A stretch of 64,000 bases of DNA from Arthrobacter sp. Hiyo8 (GCA_001549895.1 AP014719.1:1674001-1738000); one strand, 5' to 3'. Positions 1 through 10,055 are shown, counted from the stretch's first letter. Numbers and translations: made by a program. Notes: generated by a model not told the origin, from the sequence alone.

Positions 1-1308
1 GCACTGGAGGATTTCAAGTCCGCGGCCGCGGCTGCGCAGGCCGGATTGCCGTCTCCTTCGATGCGGCCCAGCGCAGCGCCGAGACGAACCTGGGCGTCCC
101 GCCGACGAGCGCGGCCGCGGCGTCGCAGCCCAGATTGCCTTGGCCCGGCGGGAATCCCCGCCAAAGGACCCCGATTGCTGGGTTTGGCGAAGGCCCTCGT
201 GACCGAGATGCCGCATACCCTGGCCGCGCTGGATTCGGGACAGCTGAACGAATGGCGCGCCACCCTGCTGGTGAAGGAAACAGCCTGCCTGTCCGCCGAA
301 GACCGCTGCGCCGTGGACGAGGAGCTCGCCGCCGACACGGGAGTCTTCGACGGCGCCGGAGACAAGACCATCATCTCCGCCGCACGGGCCGCCGCCTACC
401 GGCGGGACCCCCGCTCCGTCACCCAACGCGCCAGCCGTGCCGCGGCGGAGCGGCACGTGAGCCTTCGCCCGGCACCGGACACCATGACCTACCTGACCGC
501 CCTGCTTCCCGTCGCCCAGGGCGTGGCCGTGCACGCGGCCTTGACCCGTCATGCAGACTCGCTGCGCTCCGGCGGGACGCGCGGTCCCGCGGGCAGATCA
601 TGGCCGACGCCCTGGTCGAACGCACCACCGGCACCCCGGCGGGATCAGTGGGGTTGAGGTCCAGCTCGTCATGACCGACCGCACCCTCTTCCATCGCGAC
701 AGCGAACCGGCGCGTCTCCCGGGCTACCGGATTGTCCCCGCTGCGTGGGCACGGGCAATGCTGGTTGGGAACGAGGGCCAGGCGGAACCCGGCCAGGCCG
801 GTCCCGGCGGCCAGTCCGCGGACCGGGCCTTCAAGGTCTGGCTCCGGCGCCTCTACACAGCCCCGGAACCGGGGACCTCGTCGCCGCCGATTCGAGAGCC
901 CGGCTCTTCCCGCCAGGCATGCGGCGCTTCATCCAAGCCCGCGACGAGAGCTGCCGGACCCCCTACTGCGACGCGCCCATCAGGCACTTCGACCACATCA
1001 TCCCCTGGCACGACGGCGGACCCACCAGCCTGGCCAACGGCGCGGGCCTGTGCGAAGCATGCAATTTCGCCAAAGAACTCCCCGGCTGGACAGCACAAAC
1101 CGGGTCGGCAAAACCCGGCATCGGGACACAGCATGTCCTCGAAATCCGCACCCCCACCGGTCATAGCTACCGATCAACAGCACCGCCGCTGCCAGGAACC
1201 GGGCTATCCATGACCACGGCGCCAGATTCCAGAAGCCACCGACGCAAGCTCCGACACCATGCAAAGGCGCTTAAATACGCCCAACCCACCAAACTGCGGG
1301 CCGCCTAA
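1..1308 (+). pseudogene. DUF222/HNH endonuclease domain protein, 5' cut by window edge and frameshifted
   Basis: This looks like a member of the 13E12-repeat family (DUF222 followed by a C-terminal HNH nuclease domain), common in multiple copies in actinobacteria. The helical DUF222 part is readable around 180-660 ([17 protein letters not shown] and following). The HNH part is at 920-1090: CRTPYC, then [12 protein letters not shown], then [14 protein letters not shown], giving the zinc cysteines and the HH/N catalytic core. The reading frame changes at least three times (about 55-140, 590-660 and 890), so it is either a decayed copy or poor sequence. The start lies before the window. A biological role is not established for most family members. 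Confidence 0.75.
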
Positions 1309-2386
1309 GTAAGCTATGCCGAGCCGGACGACGTGTCTTTCGGGCCGGTGTCTTTCGGGCCGGTGTCTTTCGGAACCGCGTCTTTCGGCGCCGCATCTTT
1401 GGGCCCGCATCTTTCGCAGCAAGCGGCAGGGTGATCCTCATGACCGTTCCCCGCGGCCCGCTGCGCTCAACCTCCACAGTGCCGCGGCCCGGTGATGATT
1501 TCACGGACCAGCGCCAAGCCGATTCCGAAGCTGCGCTGGCCTGGTGCGCCCTCCGGACTGTGTGTCCTCACGAAGCGGTCAAAGATCCGGGTCTGGTCCA
1601 CGCCTTTGATCCCAGCCCCGGAATCCGAAACCGTGACCACTGCGCGGTTGCCGAGCACCGCCGTCGTGATCCCCACCTGGCCGCCAGCTGGGGTGTGTGC
1701 CAGCGCGTTGTCGGCCAGCGCGAGGAGGGCACGTCGGAAGCCATTGCTGTCAATGAGCGCGAAGGGGCGGTCCTTTTCCGTCAGGGTGACGCGGACGTTC
1801 TTCTCTCCCGCGAGCTGTTGCAAGCTCTCGACAACGGCACCCGCCACCTTGGCGAGATCGCTCGGCTCTGCGGCTGCGTCCGGAGGCGAGCCGGTGGCTG
1901 CGACAAGCAATTCGTTGACGATGCCGGTGAGGGTAGCTGTGTCATTTCGGATGCGGGCGAGCGCTTCCCCGTTTTTGAGTCCGCGGCGGCATCGCGCTGG
2001 GCGAGCTGGACCCGTGCATCGAGGATGGCGAGGGGCGTGCGCAATTCGTGGCTGGCGTCCTGAACGAAACGTCGCTGCAGGGCAAGCGCTTCGCCAAGAG
2101 GCCTGATGGCGCTCCGCGCGCTGAGCCAGCCGATGGCACCGGCGAGGAGGATCCCCGCAATGCCGGCAACGATCATGGCCTTCAGGAGGTCCTTTGTGTC
2201 CAGATATGCGTAGACGGAGTCGGTTTCGCCTGGTCCCGGCAGCGTTGGATGCTGCGCCTGGTTGAAGAGGTAGATCGCGGCGGACGCAAGCAGGCAAAGA
2301 ACCAAAACCGCGCATGCCGCGCTGATCCGCACTGCGATCTTCAGGGAGGCTTTGCGGAGCGTCTCCTGGTCCGGGTTCTCAGTCAT
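1271..2386 (-). CDS. sensor histidine kinase (two frameshifts)
   Basis: Membrane sensor kinase of a two-component system. The N-terminus has two membrane segments ([20 protein letters not shown] and [19 protein letters not shown]), with a short extracytoplasmic loop between them. The H box [15 protein letters not shown] carries the phospho-accepting His, and N and G boxes follow ([28 protein letters not shown]). The frame shifts near 1985 and again near 1490, after which ITLPLAAK ends the ATPase domain. A basic tail made of the 15-bp repeats follows and may not be part of the real protein. It is last in the operon PAP2 - DedA - response regulator - kinase and starts 12 bp after the regulator. 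The signal sensed is unknown; the PAP2/DedA neighbours suggest envelope or lipid stress (inference). Confidence 0.85.
1336..1416. repeat. 15-bp tandem repeat, about five units
   Basis: Units of the form TCTTTCGGGCCGGTG start at 1336, 1351, 1366 and 1381, with a shorter degenerate unit at 1396. Read on the minus strand they extend the C-terminus of the histidine kinase with a repeated Arg-Lys-Thr-Pro-Ala pattern. They lie just past the 3' end of the HNH gene, so the two convergent genes meet inside or next to this array. Confidence 0.85.
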
Positions 2387-2397
2387 GGGTGTCGTTC

Positions 2398-3070
2398 TCA
2401 GTCATGGGGGTCGCCGATCTGGTATCCGAGGCCGTGGACTGTCCGGATCACCGTTTTGGAAATCTTGCGGCGCAAATGGTGGACGTAGGTGTCAATCACG
2501 CCCGGCTGGTCCGTGGGGTGGAATAAGGCGTTGATGAGGTCTTCACGGGTAAACACACGCTCGGGTTCGCCGGCCAGGATTTCGAGGAGCCCGGCCTCCT
2601 TCGCCGTCAGGGTGACGACGGAACCGTACACGGAGCGCACGGAGCGGGCACCGGCGTCGAACTCCCAATCCCCGATTCCCAGGGTCTGGGGCGGCAGCGC
2701 GTACGTTCGGGTGAGGGCTCGCAAGCGGGCGGCCAATTCCATGGCGTCGAACGGCTTGCTCATGTAATCGTTCGCCCCGGCGTCGAGGCCCGGATCTTCT
2801 CATCGGTGGCACCGAGCGCCGTCAGGATGAGGATCGGGGTGGCAATCCCCTTGGCACGAAGGGCCTTGATGAGTGCGATGCCGTCCATGACCGGCAGCCC
2901 CGGTCAATGACCATCGCATCCCAACTCTGGGTCAAGGCGAGGTGGAGCCCGTCGCGCCCATTGACAGCCAAGCGGACAGAGAAGTCCGGCTCCAGGAGTT
3001 CGCTGATGAGCGGCCCCAGGGCGGAGTCGTCTTCGACCAAGAGGAGGGCCGGCCGCTCAGCTGTTGTCAT
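2398..3070 (-). CDS. OmpR/PhoB-type response regulator (frameshifted in receiver domain)
   Basis: Cytoplasmic partner of the adjacent kinase. The receiver domain starts MTTAERPALLLVEDDSA, with the acidic pocket EDD and the phospho-acceptor Asp in WDAMVID. The switch Lys is in MSKPFDAMELAARLRAL. The winged-helix output domain is intact: LTAKEAGLLEILA, VFTREDLINALF, then VIDTYVHHLRRKI and VRTVHGLGY-like residues. The receiver is broken by two apparent indels near 2900 and 2790, since the expected sequence resumes in other frames. The ATG at 3070 lies 5 bp after the DedA stop, so I chose it over the longer upstream reading. Likely autoregulates the operon (inference). Confidence 0.88.
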
Positions 3071-3075
3071 GCTGC

Positions 3076-3729
3076 CTATTCTTCCCCGGCGTGCCCGTTC
3101 GCGGCGCCTACCTTGACGTTGCGCCGCTTTTTGAGCAACTCGACTCCCCACGGCAGGACGGAGACCAAAACCATGATTACGGCAATGGCGTCAATGTTGT
3201 TTGCGATGAACTCGTAGTGTCCCAGCCACGAGCCCAGGAGTGTCACGGAGGTCGCCCAAATGACGGCCCCGGCGATGTTCCACAGGGTAAAGGATTTGTA
3301 GTTGTAGCGCGCGATGCCTGCGCTGAGCGGCGCAAACGTCCGCACAATGGGGACAAAGCGGGCCAAGACGATTGCGGGGCCGCCGCGGCGCTTGAAGAAT
3401 TCTTCGGCCGCGTCCAAGTGGGCGGTTTTCAAGACCCGGGCGTCGTCCTTGAACCATCGCCGTCCGAACTTGCGCCCAAGCATGTAGCCGATCTGGTCTC
3501 CTGCGATGGCGGCGGCTGATACGACGGCGATCAACACAGGCAGTTCAAGCTGCAGTTGCTGGTGAAGCAGGCCCGTGGTGAACAGCAAGGAGTCACCGGG
3601 CAGGAAAGGGAACAGGAGACCGGATTCGATGAAGACGATCAGCGCCACTACTCCCAGCGCCGCAGGGCCCAAGCCCTGGAGGAGGGTGGTGGGATCAAGG
3701 AATGCGGGCATGGCGGAAAGTACGTGCAT
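3076..3729 (-). CDS. DedA-family membrane protein
   Basis: Integral membrane protein of the DedA (SNARE-associated/VTT) family, whose members act in lipid carrier or undecaprenyl-phosphate translocation. The family motif is clear: ESGLLFPFLPGDSLLFTTG, then GDQIGYMLGRKFGRRWF, and the conserved RFVPIVRTFAPLSAGI. Hydrophobic segments cover the rest, and a basic tail ends the protein. The start at 3729 (MHVLSAMPAF) follows a strong GAGGAGGA ribosome site; a longer reading would run back into the PAP2 gene. The reading frame is intact. It sits between PAP2 phosphatase and the two-component pair, a pairing that fits undecaprenyl-pyrophosphate recycling (inference). Confidence 0.92.
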   Translation of the reverse strand: MHVLSAMPAFLDPTTLLQGLGPAALGVVALIVFIESGLLFPFLPGDSLLFTTGLLHQQLQLELPVLIAVVSAAAIAGDQIGYMLGRKFGRRWFKDDARVLKTAHLDAAEEFFKRRGGPAIVLARFVPIVRTFAPLSAGIARYNYKSFTLWNIAGAVIWATSVTLLGSWLGHYEFIANNIDAIAVIMVLVSVLPWGVELLKKRRNVKVGAANGHAGEE

Positions 3730-3739
3730 GGGGTCCTCC

Positions 3740-4536
3740 TCAGGATCCGTGTGCTTGGGTTGGGGCTGCTTCCGAGGCGGCTGCTTCCGAGGCGCCTGCT
3801 TCTGATGCAACGCCAAACGGTAGCCGCGCGAAAACCCGAGGGGCGTACCGGTTCCAGAGCCCGGCCAATACGATCACTGCGGCGCTGGTGGCGAGGAATG
3901 ACGCCACAACGTCGCTGGGGTAATGGACTCCGATGTAGATACGCGACCACGCCACCACCACGGCCATGACAGCACCGGCCCACGCAGTGATGACGCCCCA
4001 CCGGCTTCCCCGGACCAGGAAGTACAGAGCGAAGGCGAGCGCTACGGCGAAGGCGGTGTGGCCGCTGGGAAAACTGTTGGAACCCGTTTCCGGAGCCAGG
4101 GGTCGAAAAGAAGCGCGGGGTTGGGCCGGTGGCGGGCAACGATAAGTTTGAATACCTCGCTGGCAACCCAGCCCGAACATGCAAAGAGCACAAACATGAC
4201 AGCCCGCACGAAGGACTTGCGGACCAGGCAAAGGTACAAGCCGATCACGAGGACAATGCAGACTCCCGCTACGGGGGCGAAGAGGACGTTCAAAGCCATG
4301 GCCGCGGTGGTCAGTGCGCCCAGGTGATGGCGGCTGAGTTCCTGGTCAATACCGAATTCCCCAGTGGTCAGACCCGCTACCGCCTGCACGCTGAAGCCAA
4401 TGGCAAGCACTGCCGCGGCGAGGACAATGCCCCACAGGAGCCAGAACCTCGTCTGGGGAAGCAACGGCACACTGTGACGGACGACGGCGGAAGCGCGGCC
4501 TTCCGTGGAAGTGTTCTGCTTGGGGTGTGATCGCAT
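3740..4536 (-). CDS. PAP2-superfamily membrane phosphatase (one frameshift)
   Basis: Lipid or undecaprenyl-pyrophosphate phosphatase of the PAP2 type. All three phosphatase motifs are present: KLIVARHRPNP (C1), SFPSGHTAFA (C2) and SRIYIGVHYPSDV (C3). Several transmembrane helices precede and separate them. The frame shifts once near 4095, between C1 and C2. The C-terminus ends in short Ser-Glu-Ala repeats (SEAGASEAAASEAAP). It is first in the minus-strand operon and ends 10 bp before DedA. The 160 bp upstream, shared with the divergent hydrolase, should hold the promoter. Substrate is not determined by the sequence. Confidence 0.88.
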
Positions 4537-4703
4537 GGTGTCTCCGGTTCGGGGTGACGGCCGTTGTGCGGCCTGTTTCCACTCTCCCGTGGGGCACTTA
4601 AGAAGCTCTTAAGAACTCCTGGACACGGCCCTTTCCCCTTGACCCGCACGTGGATGGGCCCAGAGTTTAGGAACCTACTGTCCGCCACATCGAAGGGTCT
4701 GGG

Positions 4704-5489
4704 ATGTCCGAATTTGCGATCTCGAAAGACGGTACCCGCATCGGGTATGACCAATACGGCGAAGGACCTGCCGTCATCCTGGTTGGCGGCGCGATGCAAT
4801 TCAGGGGCTTCGACTCCAACACCATGGAAATGGCCAAGCTCCTGGCCGCCAAGGGGTTCACGGTGCTGAATTACGACCGGCGCGGCCGAGGGGAAAGCGC
4901 TGAGGCTCCGTCATTCAGCCTGAAGGACAACATCGACGATCTCGCCACGCTCATCGACATCGTGGGCGGCCAGGCCGCGCTCTTCGGGAGCTCGTCCGGT
5001 GGCTCGATTTCCCTGGCAGCGGCGGCAGCAGGCTTGCCCGTCACGAAGCTCGCGCTCTGGGAGACTCCGCTGAGCGAAGAACTCGGCGCCGGCGGGGCTG
5101 AATTCTTCGCCGGGCTCCAGGAACGGGTCGCCTCCGGCGACAAGGCTGGCACCATCGAGTACTACATGAAGGACATGCCGCCGGAGTGGCTGGCCGGAGC
5201 CAAGAACAGTCCAGGATGGCCCATCATGATCGAATTGGGCCCCAGCCTTTTGGCCGACGCCGAATCCCTCGCGTGGTCCCAGTCCGCGCCTCGGGCAGAG
5301 CTCTGGTCCGGCATCACCCAGCCCACCCTCGCGATAGTCGGCGAGCAGACCGTCCCGATCATGCCGAAAGCGGCCGACTCCATCGTGGCCAACATCCCGA
5401 GCGCCCGCAAAGCTACCATTCCAGGCGCCAACCACGGCTGGGAACCTAGCGTCATGGCCGACGCCTTGGCCGAGTTCCTCGCCGAGTAA
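4704..5489 (+). CDS. alpha/beta hydrolase
   Basis: Cytoplasmic alpha/beta-hydrolase fold protein of 261 residues, intact. The N-terminal strand resembles short-chain esterase or epoxide-hydrolase relatives (ISKDGTRIGYDQYGEGPAVI). The nucleophile elbow is GSSSGGS at about residue 98, and the catalytic His is in NHGWEP near the C-terminus. An acidic residue in the strand before (IVGEQ region) is a candidate third member. It is divergent from the PAP2 operon. Many Arthrobacter genomes carry relatives with no known substrate, and I cannot name one here. Confidence 0.85.
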   Translation: MSEFAISKDGTRIGYDQYGEGPAVILVGGAMQFRGFDSNTMEMAKLLAAKGFTVLNYDRRGRGESAEAPSFSLKDNIDDLATLIDIVGGQAALFGSSSGGSISLAAAAAGLPVTKLALWETPLSEELGAGGAEFFAGLQERVASGDKAGTIEYYMKDMPPEWLAGAKNSPGWPIMIELGPSLLADAESLAWSQSAPRAELWSGITQPTLAIVGEQTVPIMPKAADSIVANIPSARKATIPGANHGWEPSVMADALAEFLAE

Positions 5490-5508
5490 TACGGCACTCG
5501 CTTTCACC

Positions 5509-6403
5509 ATGAACCTGGCCGGGATCGCCGTCGAGCTCTACACACTGGTTCCCTCGGCCTTCACGGCGGCCCGCACTGCGCGGGCCAAGGAAGCCAAGTC
5601 GGATGGGGATGCCGAACTGGCGAAACAAATCGCCCAGTTGCCCAAGCCTTCGACGGCGGCGTGGGCCGTCAACATGCTTGTCCGGCACGGCACCAAGGAA
5701 TTCGCCGGCGTCCTGGAGCTTGGGCCTCGCTCGGGCGAGCCCAGGAGCAGCAGGATCACGACCGTCTCCGCACGCTCGGCCAACAGCGCCCGCACGTACT
5801 GGGCGCCGCCGTCGAGCAGGCCCGGGCAGTGGCGGAAGGCCTCGGTGTCAAGGTCAGTGGCGCCGCCGCGATGGAGATCGAGGCCACGCTGAGGGCCGCC
5901 ATGACGGATCCCGGCGCCGCCGCGGCGCTCCGCAGCGGGCAGCTTGTGCGTTCGCTCGCCACGAACGGATTGGAACCCGTGGATCTCTCGGGCGCGGTGG
6001 CGATTGCGGGCGCGCTTCCCGCGGTGGACGCCACCCAGGAAGAGCCCGACGACGGCGGGCGGCAACGGGGCGGGCAGACTCACAGCGGGCTCGCGCCGAC
6101 TCGGAGCGCGAACGCGAGAAGGCACAAACCGTACTCGCGGAAGCAGAGCGCAGTGCCGACAGGGCCGACCTGGAACTCGCGCAGGCCGAGCGCAATAAGT
6201 TGGAGGCCGTGCGCCGAAGCGAACAACTCGCCGTCGACGTCAAAGCCGCCAAGGACAAGCTGGCTGCATTGCAACAGGAGCTTGCCGCGACGGAGTGGGC
6301 GATCACCCGGGCTGAGCGGGACCGCAAGCTGGCAGCCCGGCTAGCCGAGCGGGAGCGCCGGGCCGCGGAAACGGCACGGGCCCGGTTGGAGGGACTTTCT
6401 TAG
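5509..6403 (+). CDS. hypothetical protein with C-terminal coiled coil (frameshifted)
   Basis: I do not recognise a named family. The N-terminus is MNLAGIAVELYTLVPSAF, followed by QLPKPSTAAWAVNML, a pattern I associate with uncharacterised actinobacterial proteins of about 300 residues. The middle is an alanine-rich helical section with a short DLSGAVAIAGALP patch. The last 100 residues are strongly charged and heptad-like (EREREKAQTVLAEAERSADR, then QLAVDVKAAKDKLAALQQEL), so a coiled coil is likely. The frame shifts near 5725 and 6065. It follows the hydrolase by 19 bp and may be cotranscribed with it. Confidence 0.6.
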
Positions 6404-6413
6404 CGGGCGCAAC

Positions 6414-6429
6414 GTCCGGTATACCGGAC
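6414..6429. promoter_or_regulatory. 16-bp perfect palindrome, candidate IclR operator
   Basis: GTCCGGTATACCGGAC reads the same on both strands. It lies about 25-40 bp before the IclR gene start, where an autoregulatory site is expected. A near copy lies upstream of the NCS1 permease at 9217-9232. Confidence 0.6.
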
Positions 6430-6452
6430 ATTCCGAGGCGTATTCTAGGACA

Positions 6453-7292
6453 ATGTACAGTCAATCGGTGCGGCCAAGGCGCCGGCCGCGGCTCAGGTGC
6501 TGGCGGTTCTCAGATACGTTGCCGGACAGGCCGGCCCGGTCAGCGCGTCCATCATTGCGCGCGATGTTGGACTGCCTCGGTCCACCACGTATCAGCTCAT
6601 TGCCTCCCTGATCGATGACGGCTTCCTGGTCCATCTTCCCGAGGAGCGCAAGTATGCCTTGGGAGTGACCGCCCATGAGTTGGGGACCGGGTATTCGCGG
6701 CAAGCTCCGATCCAGCGGATCGCCCGGTTCCCCCTGTCCCGGCTCGTCGCCCGGACCCGCCGGACTGCCCATCTTGCCGTGATGCACGGGCGCGACGTCG
6801 TTTACGTGATCGAGGAGCGGGCGCCGCGGCAAAGCCCCTTGTCACCGACACCGGAGTCCGGCTTCCTGCCCACCTGACGGCCAGCGGCAGGGCGATGATG
6901 GCCCAGATGGACCCCGCCCAGGTGGCTGCGCTTTTCCCTGGGCCAGAGGCTTTCGCGGAGCGCCACAGCAAAGGCCCGCAATCCTTGCCCGCGCTGCAGG
7001 ATCTCTTGGCGCGGGCACGGTCGCTCGGATATGCGTGGGAGCAGGACGAGGTCACGGAGGGTTTTCTTCTGTGGCGGTCGCCGTCCTCGACCGGCAGCGC
7101 TATCCCGTGGCCAGCGTGACGTTAACGGTGTCGAACCGGGCGTTTCCCGGCGGAGGCACCCGTCACCGGGCCAAGGACGCCGAGACCCCGGAGGAAAGGG
7201 CGGTCCGCATCGAGGACGTCGCCCGGGAGTGGATTCCGGAAGTGACCAGGTGCGCGAGGGAAATTTCCCGCAGGCTGGGCACCCAAGCCTGA
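6453..7292 (+). CDS. IclR-family transcriptional regulator (frameshifted)
   Basis: DNA-binding regulator with an N-terminal winged helix-turn-helix (VLAVLRYVAGQAGPVSASII, then PRSTTYQLIASLIDDGFLV) and a C-terminal ligand-binding domain (TAHLAVMHGRDVVYV, then FSSVAVAVLDRQRYPVASVT near the end). The frame shifts near 6455-6460, 6870 and 7070. The ATG at 6453 is out of frame with the helix-turn-helix by one base; the first in-frame start codon is GTG 6497, but this would cut the domain, so I favour 6453 with a missing base. IclR proteins often control catabolism or uptake of carbon or nitrogen compounds. The palindrome just upstream and the related site before the NCS1 permease suggest that permease as a target (inference). 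Confidence 0.85.
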
Positions 7293-7311
7293 CCCCGACG
7301 TCGTTCCCTCT

Positions 7312-7420
7312 GGTCGACTGGGACGCTCGCTCACATATAGGGCCAAATGCCAGGACGCTCGCTCACCAAAAGTGAGCGAGCGTCCGCCGAAAACACCCCA
7401 AAAGTGAGCGAGCGTCGGAG
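7312..7420. repeat. dispersed repeat, GACGCTCGCTCA family, copy 1
   Basis: About 109 bp that recur almost unchanged 183 bp downstream. The block holds two direct copies of GACGCTCGCTCAC and two inverted copies (GTGAGCGAGCGTC), so the single strand can fold into hairpins. No gene is apparent in the 7293-7620 interval, which lies between convergent IclR and NCS1 genes. Confidence 0.9.
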
Positions 7421-7439
7421 GGGACGGGCAAAAGGCCCG

Positions 7440-7469
7440 ACGACGGCGCAACAGCAGTGCCGCCGTCGT
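7440..7469. terminator. possible bidirectional terminator hairpin
   Basis: ACGACGGCG at 7440-7448 pairs with CGCCGTCGT at 7461-7469 across a 12-nt loop. It sits between the two repeat copies and between convergent genes. There is no U-run, so the call is tentative. Confidence 0.4.
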
Positions 7470-7494
7470 GCCCCGAGACAACCGTTCCCGGCAC

Positions 7495-7604
7495 GGTCGA
7501 CTGGGACGCTCGCTCACCTATAGGGCCAAATGCCAGGACGCTCGCTCACCAAAAGTGAGCGAGCGTCCGCCGAAAACACCCCAAAAGTGAGCAAGCGTCC
7601 GAGG
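7495..7604. repeat. dispersed repeat, GACGCTCGCTCA family, copy 2
   Basis: Near-identical second copy of the block at 7312-7420, with only a few substitutions (for example ACCTATAG for ACATATAG and GCAAGCGTCC for GCGAGCGTCG). The same 12-bp core recurs in an array at 38453-38690. Confidence 0.9.
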
Positions 7605-7620
7605 GGGCACAACCCAAAGG

Positions 7621-9116
7621 CTAGACTGCCGCGGTGTTCGACGCTGAGCCGGGTAGCGGCGCTATTGCCCCCGAGTCCGATTCCGCTGGGTCGGGTTCCG
7701 TCGGGTAGACCATCTCGGCCGGTGCGTTGGAGTTCCTCTTCGCCAGCGGGTAGAACACGATTGCCGTGACCACGAGGCCTACAAGCCAGGAGATGTCCGC
7801 CCCGCCCAGAAGCTCGGTCATCGGGCCGGTGTAGAGGGTCTGCGCCAAGAACGGGATCTGGACGACGATGCCGATCGCGTAGCTGAGCAGCGCGGTCTTG
7901 TTCCAACGGCCGTAGCGACCGTTCAGGTCGTAGAGGGCCGGAATGTCCACCTTCTCCTTGGAAACCAGGTAGTAATCCACCAGGTTTATGGAGCTCCAGG
8001 GGATGAACACCATCAGCAGGAGAAGGACGAAATTCTTGAAGTTGGCGATGAACTCGGGGGAAGCAAGCACTGCGATGAGCACCGAGAGTCCGATAAAGCC
8101 GATCACGTAGGCGAACCGGGTCCATGACGCCACCGCGGACTTGCGGGTGAACGCCGTGACCGAGGTAAGCATGGTCATGTAGCCGCCATACGCGTTCAGC
8201 GTGTTGACGGTCAGTTTTCCGGTCACGATCACCAGGTAGATGACTACCGCGATCAGTCCGCCTCCACTCAGGTTCCCGAGGAAAGCGACTTGGCCGTCCA
8301 GGAACCGTGCACCCTTGGGCAATGCGAGGGCGGCGAAGAGAGCGCCCAGGGTCATGGACCACTGGGAACCAATCACCGTGCCGAAATAGGCCGACATGAA
8401 GGTCTTGCGTGCTGGGTTTTGGAAGGCAGGTACCGGGAGTAGTCGGCGACGTACGGGCCGTAGGTCAGCTGCCATCCGGCGCCCAGCGAAATGGCGAGCA
8501 GGAAGGTGGGGAACTCGAAACTGCCGGCTCCCAAGAGTGCGCCGACGTCCTGGCTGGTCAACAACCTGATGCCCAGGTAGGTGAAGCCGAGGATACCGAC
8601 GACGGTGGCAATGCGGCCCAACATGTGGATGTACTTGTAGCCCAGGGTCGCCACGACGATGGTCAGCGCCCCGAAGACGATCATGCCCACGGCCGGGGTG
8701 CCCGCGTGGAGGATGAGGCTGACTGCCTGTCCGGAGAGGACCGTACCGGTGGCGGCGAAGCCGAGGTACATCACGACCACCAGGACCAAGGGAATCACTG
8801 CCCCGAAGATCCCGAACTGTGCCCGGCTGGAAATCATCTGCGGCAGGCCGAGCTTCGGCCCCTGCGCCGCGTGGAGCGCCATCACAGCACCGCCCAAGAG
8901 GTTTCCGATCAGGAGGCCGATGATCGCCCACAGCGCATCCGCGCCGAACAGGACTGCCAAGGCGCCGTCGACAATAGCCGTGATCTGCATGTTCGCCCCG
9001 AACCAGAGCGTGAACTGCTGGCCAGGCGAACCATGGCGCTCATTTTCCGGGACAAAGTCGATGGAACGACGCTCAACGCGCGGCCCACCCGTTCCCGCTT
9101 TTCCTGTGGCCTGCAT
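7621..9116 (-). CDS. NCS1-family nucleobase/allantoin-type permease (one frameshift)
   Basis: Cytoplasmic-membrane symporter of the NCS1 (purine-cytosine permease) family. The N-terminus has the family signature RRSIDFVPENERHGSPGQQF before the first helix. Helices follow with LPQMISSRAQFG, the conserved SDYSRY-type segment (VADYSRYLPS) and SSINLVDYYLV. The frame shifts once near 8415, just after the SDYSRY-like motif; length and helices are otherwise as expected (about 500 residues). Substrates in the family are purines, pyrimidines, allantoin, hydantoins or thiamine precursors; which one is not set by the sequence. It lies downstream of the GntR gene on the same strand, with an IclR-like site in between. 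Confidence 0.9.
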
Positions 9117-9216
9117 GCCTAATCCTCACTTTGACAACCGAAGTCCGATGTCCCCAACTGAGAATCAATCAGAGCATGCAAAAGTGACAGTGATCACGGA
9201 AAGGCGGCGATGTTTA

Positions 9217-9232
9217 GTCCGATATCCCGGAC
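9217..9232. promoter_or_regulatory. near-palindrome resembling the IclR site
   Basis: GTCCGATATCCCGGAC differs from GTCCGGTATACCGGAC (6414-6429) at three positions and keeps the outer arms. It lies 100 bp upstream of the NCS1 permease start, between that gene and the GntR stop. Confidence 0.5.
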
Positions 9233-9252
9233 GATAAGCCACGAGCTGTTGT

Positions 9253-10014
9253 TCACCCGGATTGATGGCCGTCGCCGCCGGCGAGGCCCATGAACATCGT
9301 CTTGTGCAACACGTCCACGTGCCGCCGCGATACCTCCACCGCGCCGCGGTCGTCGCCGGCGCGCAAGGCGTTGACGAGCGCAATGTGGTCCCGATTGGAC
9401 TCATGGAGAAACTCGATCGGGTACGGGATGAAGTATGCGTAGAGCTCCGCCAGCGCCTCGTTGTAGACGTCGACCGCAGCTCCCAGGCCCGAGCACGCCG
9501 CGACCAGCCTGTGAAACCTCTCGTCGGCCTGGTGATACTCGGACCAATTGCTTGATCCGGCCATCTCATGAGTCAGCCGCTCCAGCTCATCCAGCTGCGC
9601 TGCCGTGGCGTTGACGGCGGCGAAGTGCGTGACCGCGCATTCGAAGAGCAACCGACGGTCCACCAGCCGGTTCACTGCATGGGATTCGGCTGGCGACGCA
9701 GCGAGCTCTTCAAGGACGTTTTGCGGCGGCTCGTCGGCGACGAAGGTTCCGCCGCCGCGCCCCCGACGGCGGACAACGACCCCCTGGTCGGCCAGGCTCG
9801 CTAGGGCCCTGCGGGCGGTGATCGGGCTGACCGAAAGGCCCAGCGCGACGTCTTGCTGGTCGGGCAGCCTCTCCCCCGGCTGAAGCAGTCCCAAGGATAT
9901 GGCCATGCCGATCCGCAACCGCACGGCGTCGATTGCGCTCCGGCGGTCGATTCCGAGCAAAGGGGCAGCATCGATGGGTGAGTCGCCGGTGGTGTCCTCG
10001 AGCTGACGGGTCAT
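9253..10014 (-). CDS. GntR-family regulator, FadR/FCD type
   Basis: Transcriptional repressor-type protein of 253 residues, intact. The N-terminal winged helix is LLQPGERLPDQQDVALGLSV followed by SPITARRALASLADQGVVV. The C-terminal FCD ligand-binding domain has the expected metal-binding pattern: EYHQADERFHRLVAACSG with D and H, and DHIALVNALRAGD with H. I chose the ATG at 10014 because upstream reading would run into the divergent nitrilase promoter. It is divergent from the nitrilase-APC set and upstream of the NCS1 permease, so it probably controls uptake and hydrolysis of a nitrogen compound (inference). Confidence 0.9.
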   Translation of the reverse strand: MTRQLEDTTGDSPIDAAPLLGIDRRSAIDAVRLRIGMAISLGLLQPGERLPDQQDVALGLSVSPITARRALASLADQGVVVRRRGRGGGTFVADEPPQNVLEELAASPAESHAVNRLVDRRLLFECAVTHFAAVNATAAQLDELERLTHEMAGSSNWSEYHQADERFHRLVAACSGLGAAVDVYNEALAELYAYFIPYPIEFLHESNRDHIALVNALRAGDDRGAVEVSRRHVDVLHKTMFMGLAGGDGHQSG

Positions 10015-10055
10015 ATCCGCTACTTTACGGGGCAAAATCCACCTTCCTTTTATTT

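Noticed and set aside
7312-7604. Insertion sequence ends
   Set aside because: The two copies are direct, short and contain no transposase or target-site duplication. They fit a repeat element family better.
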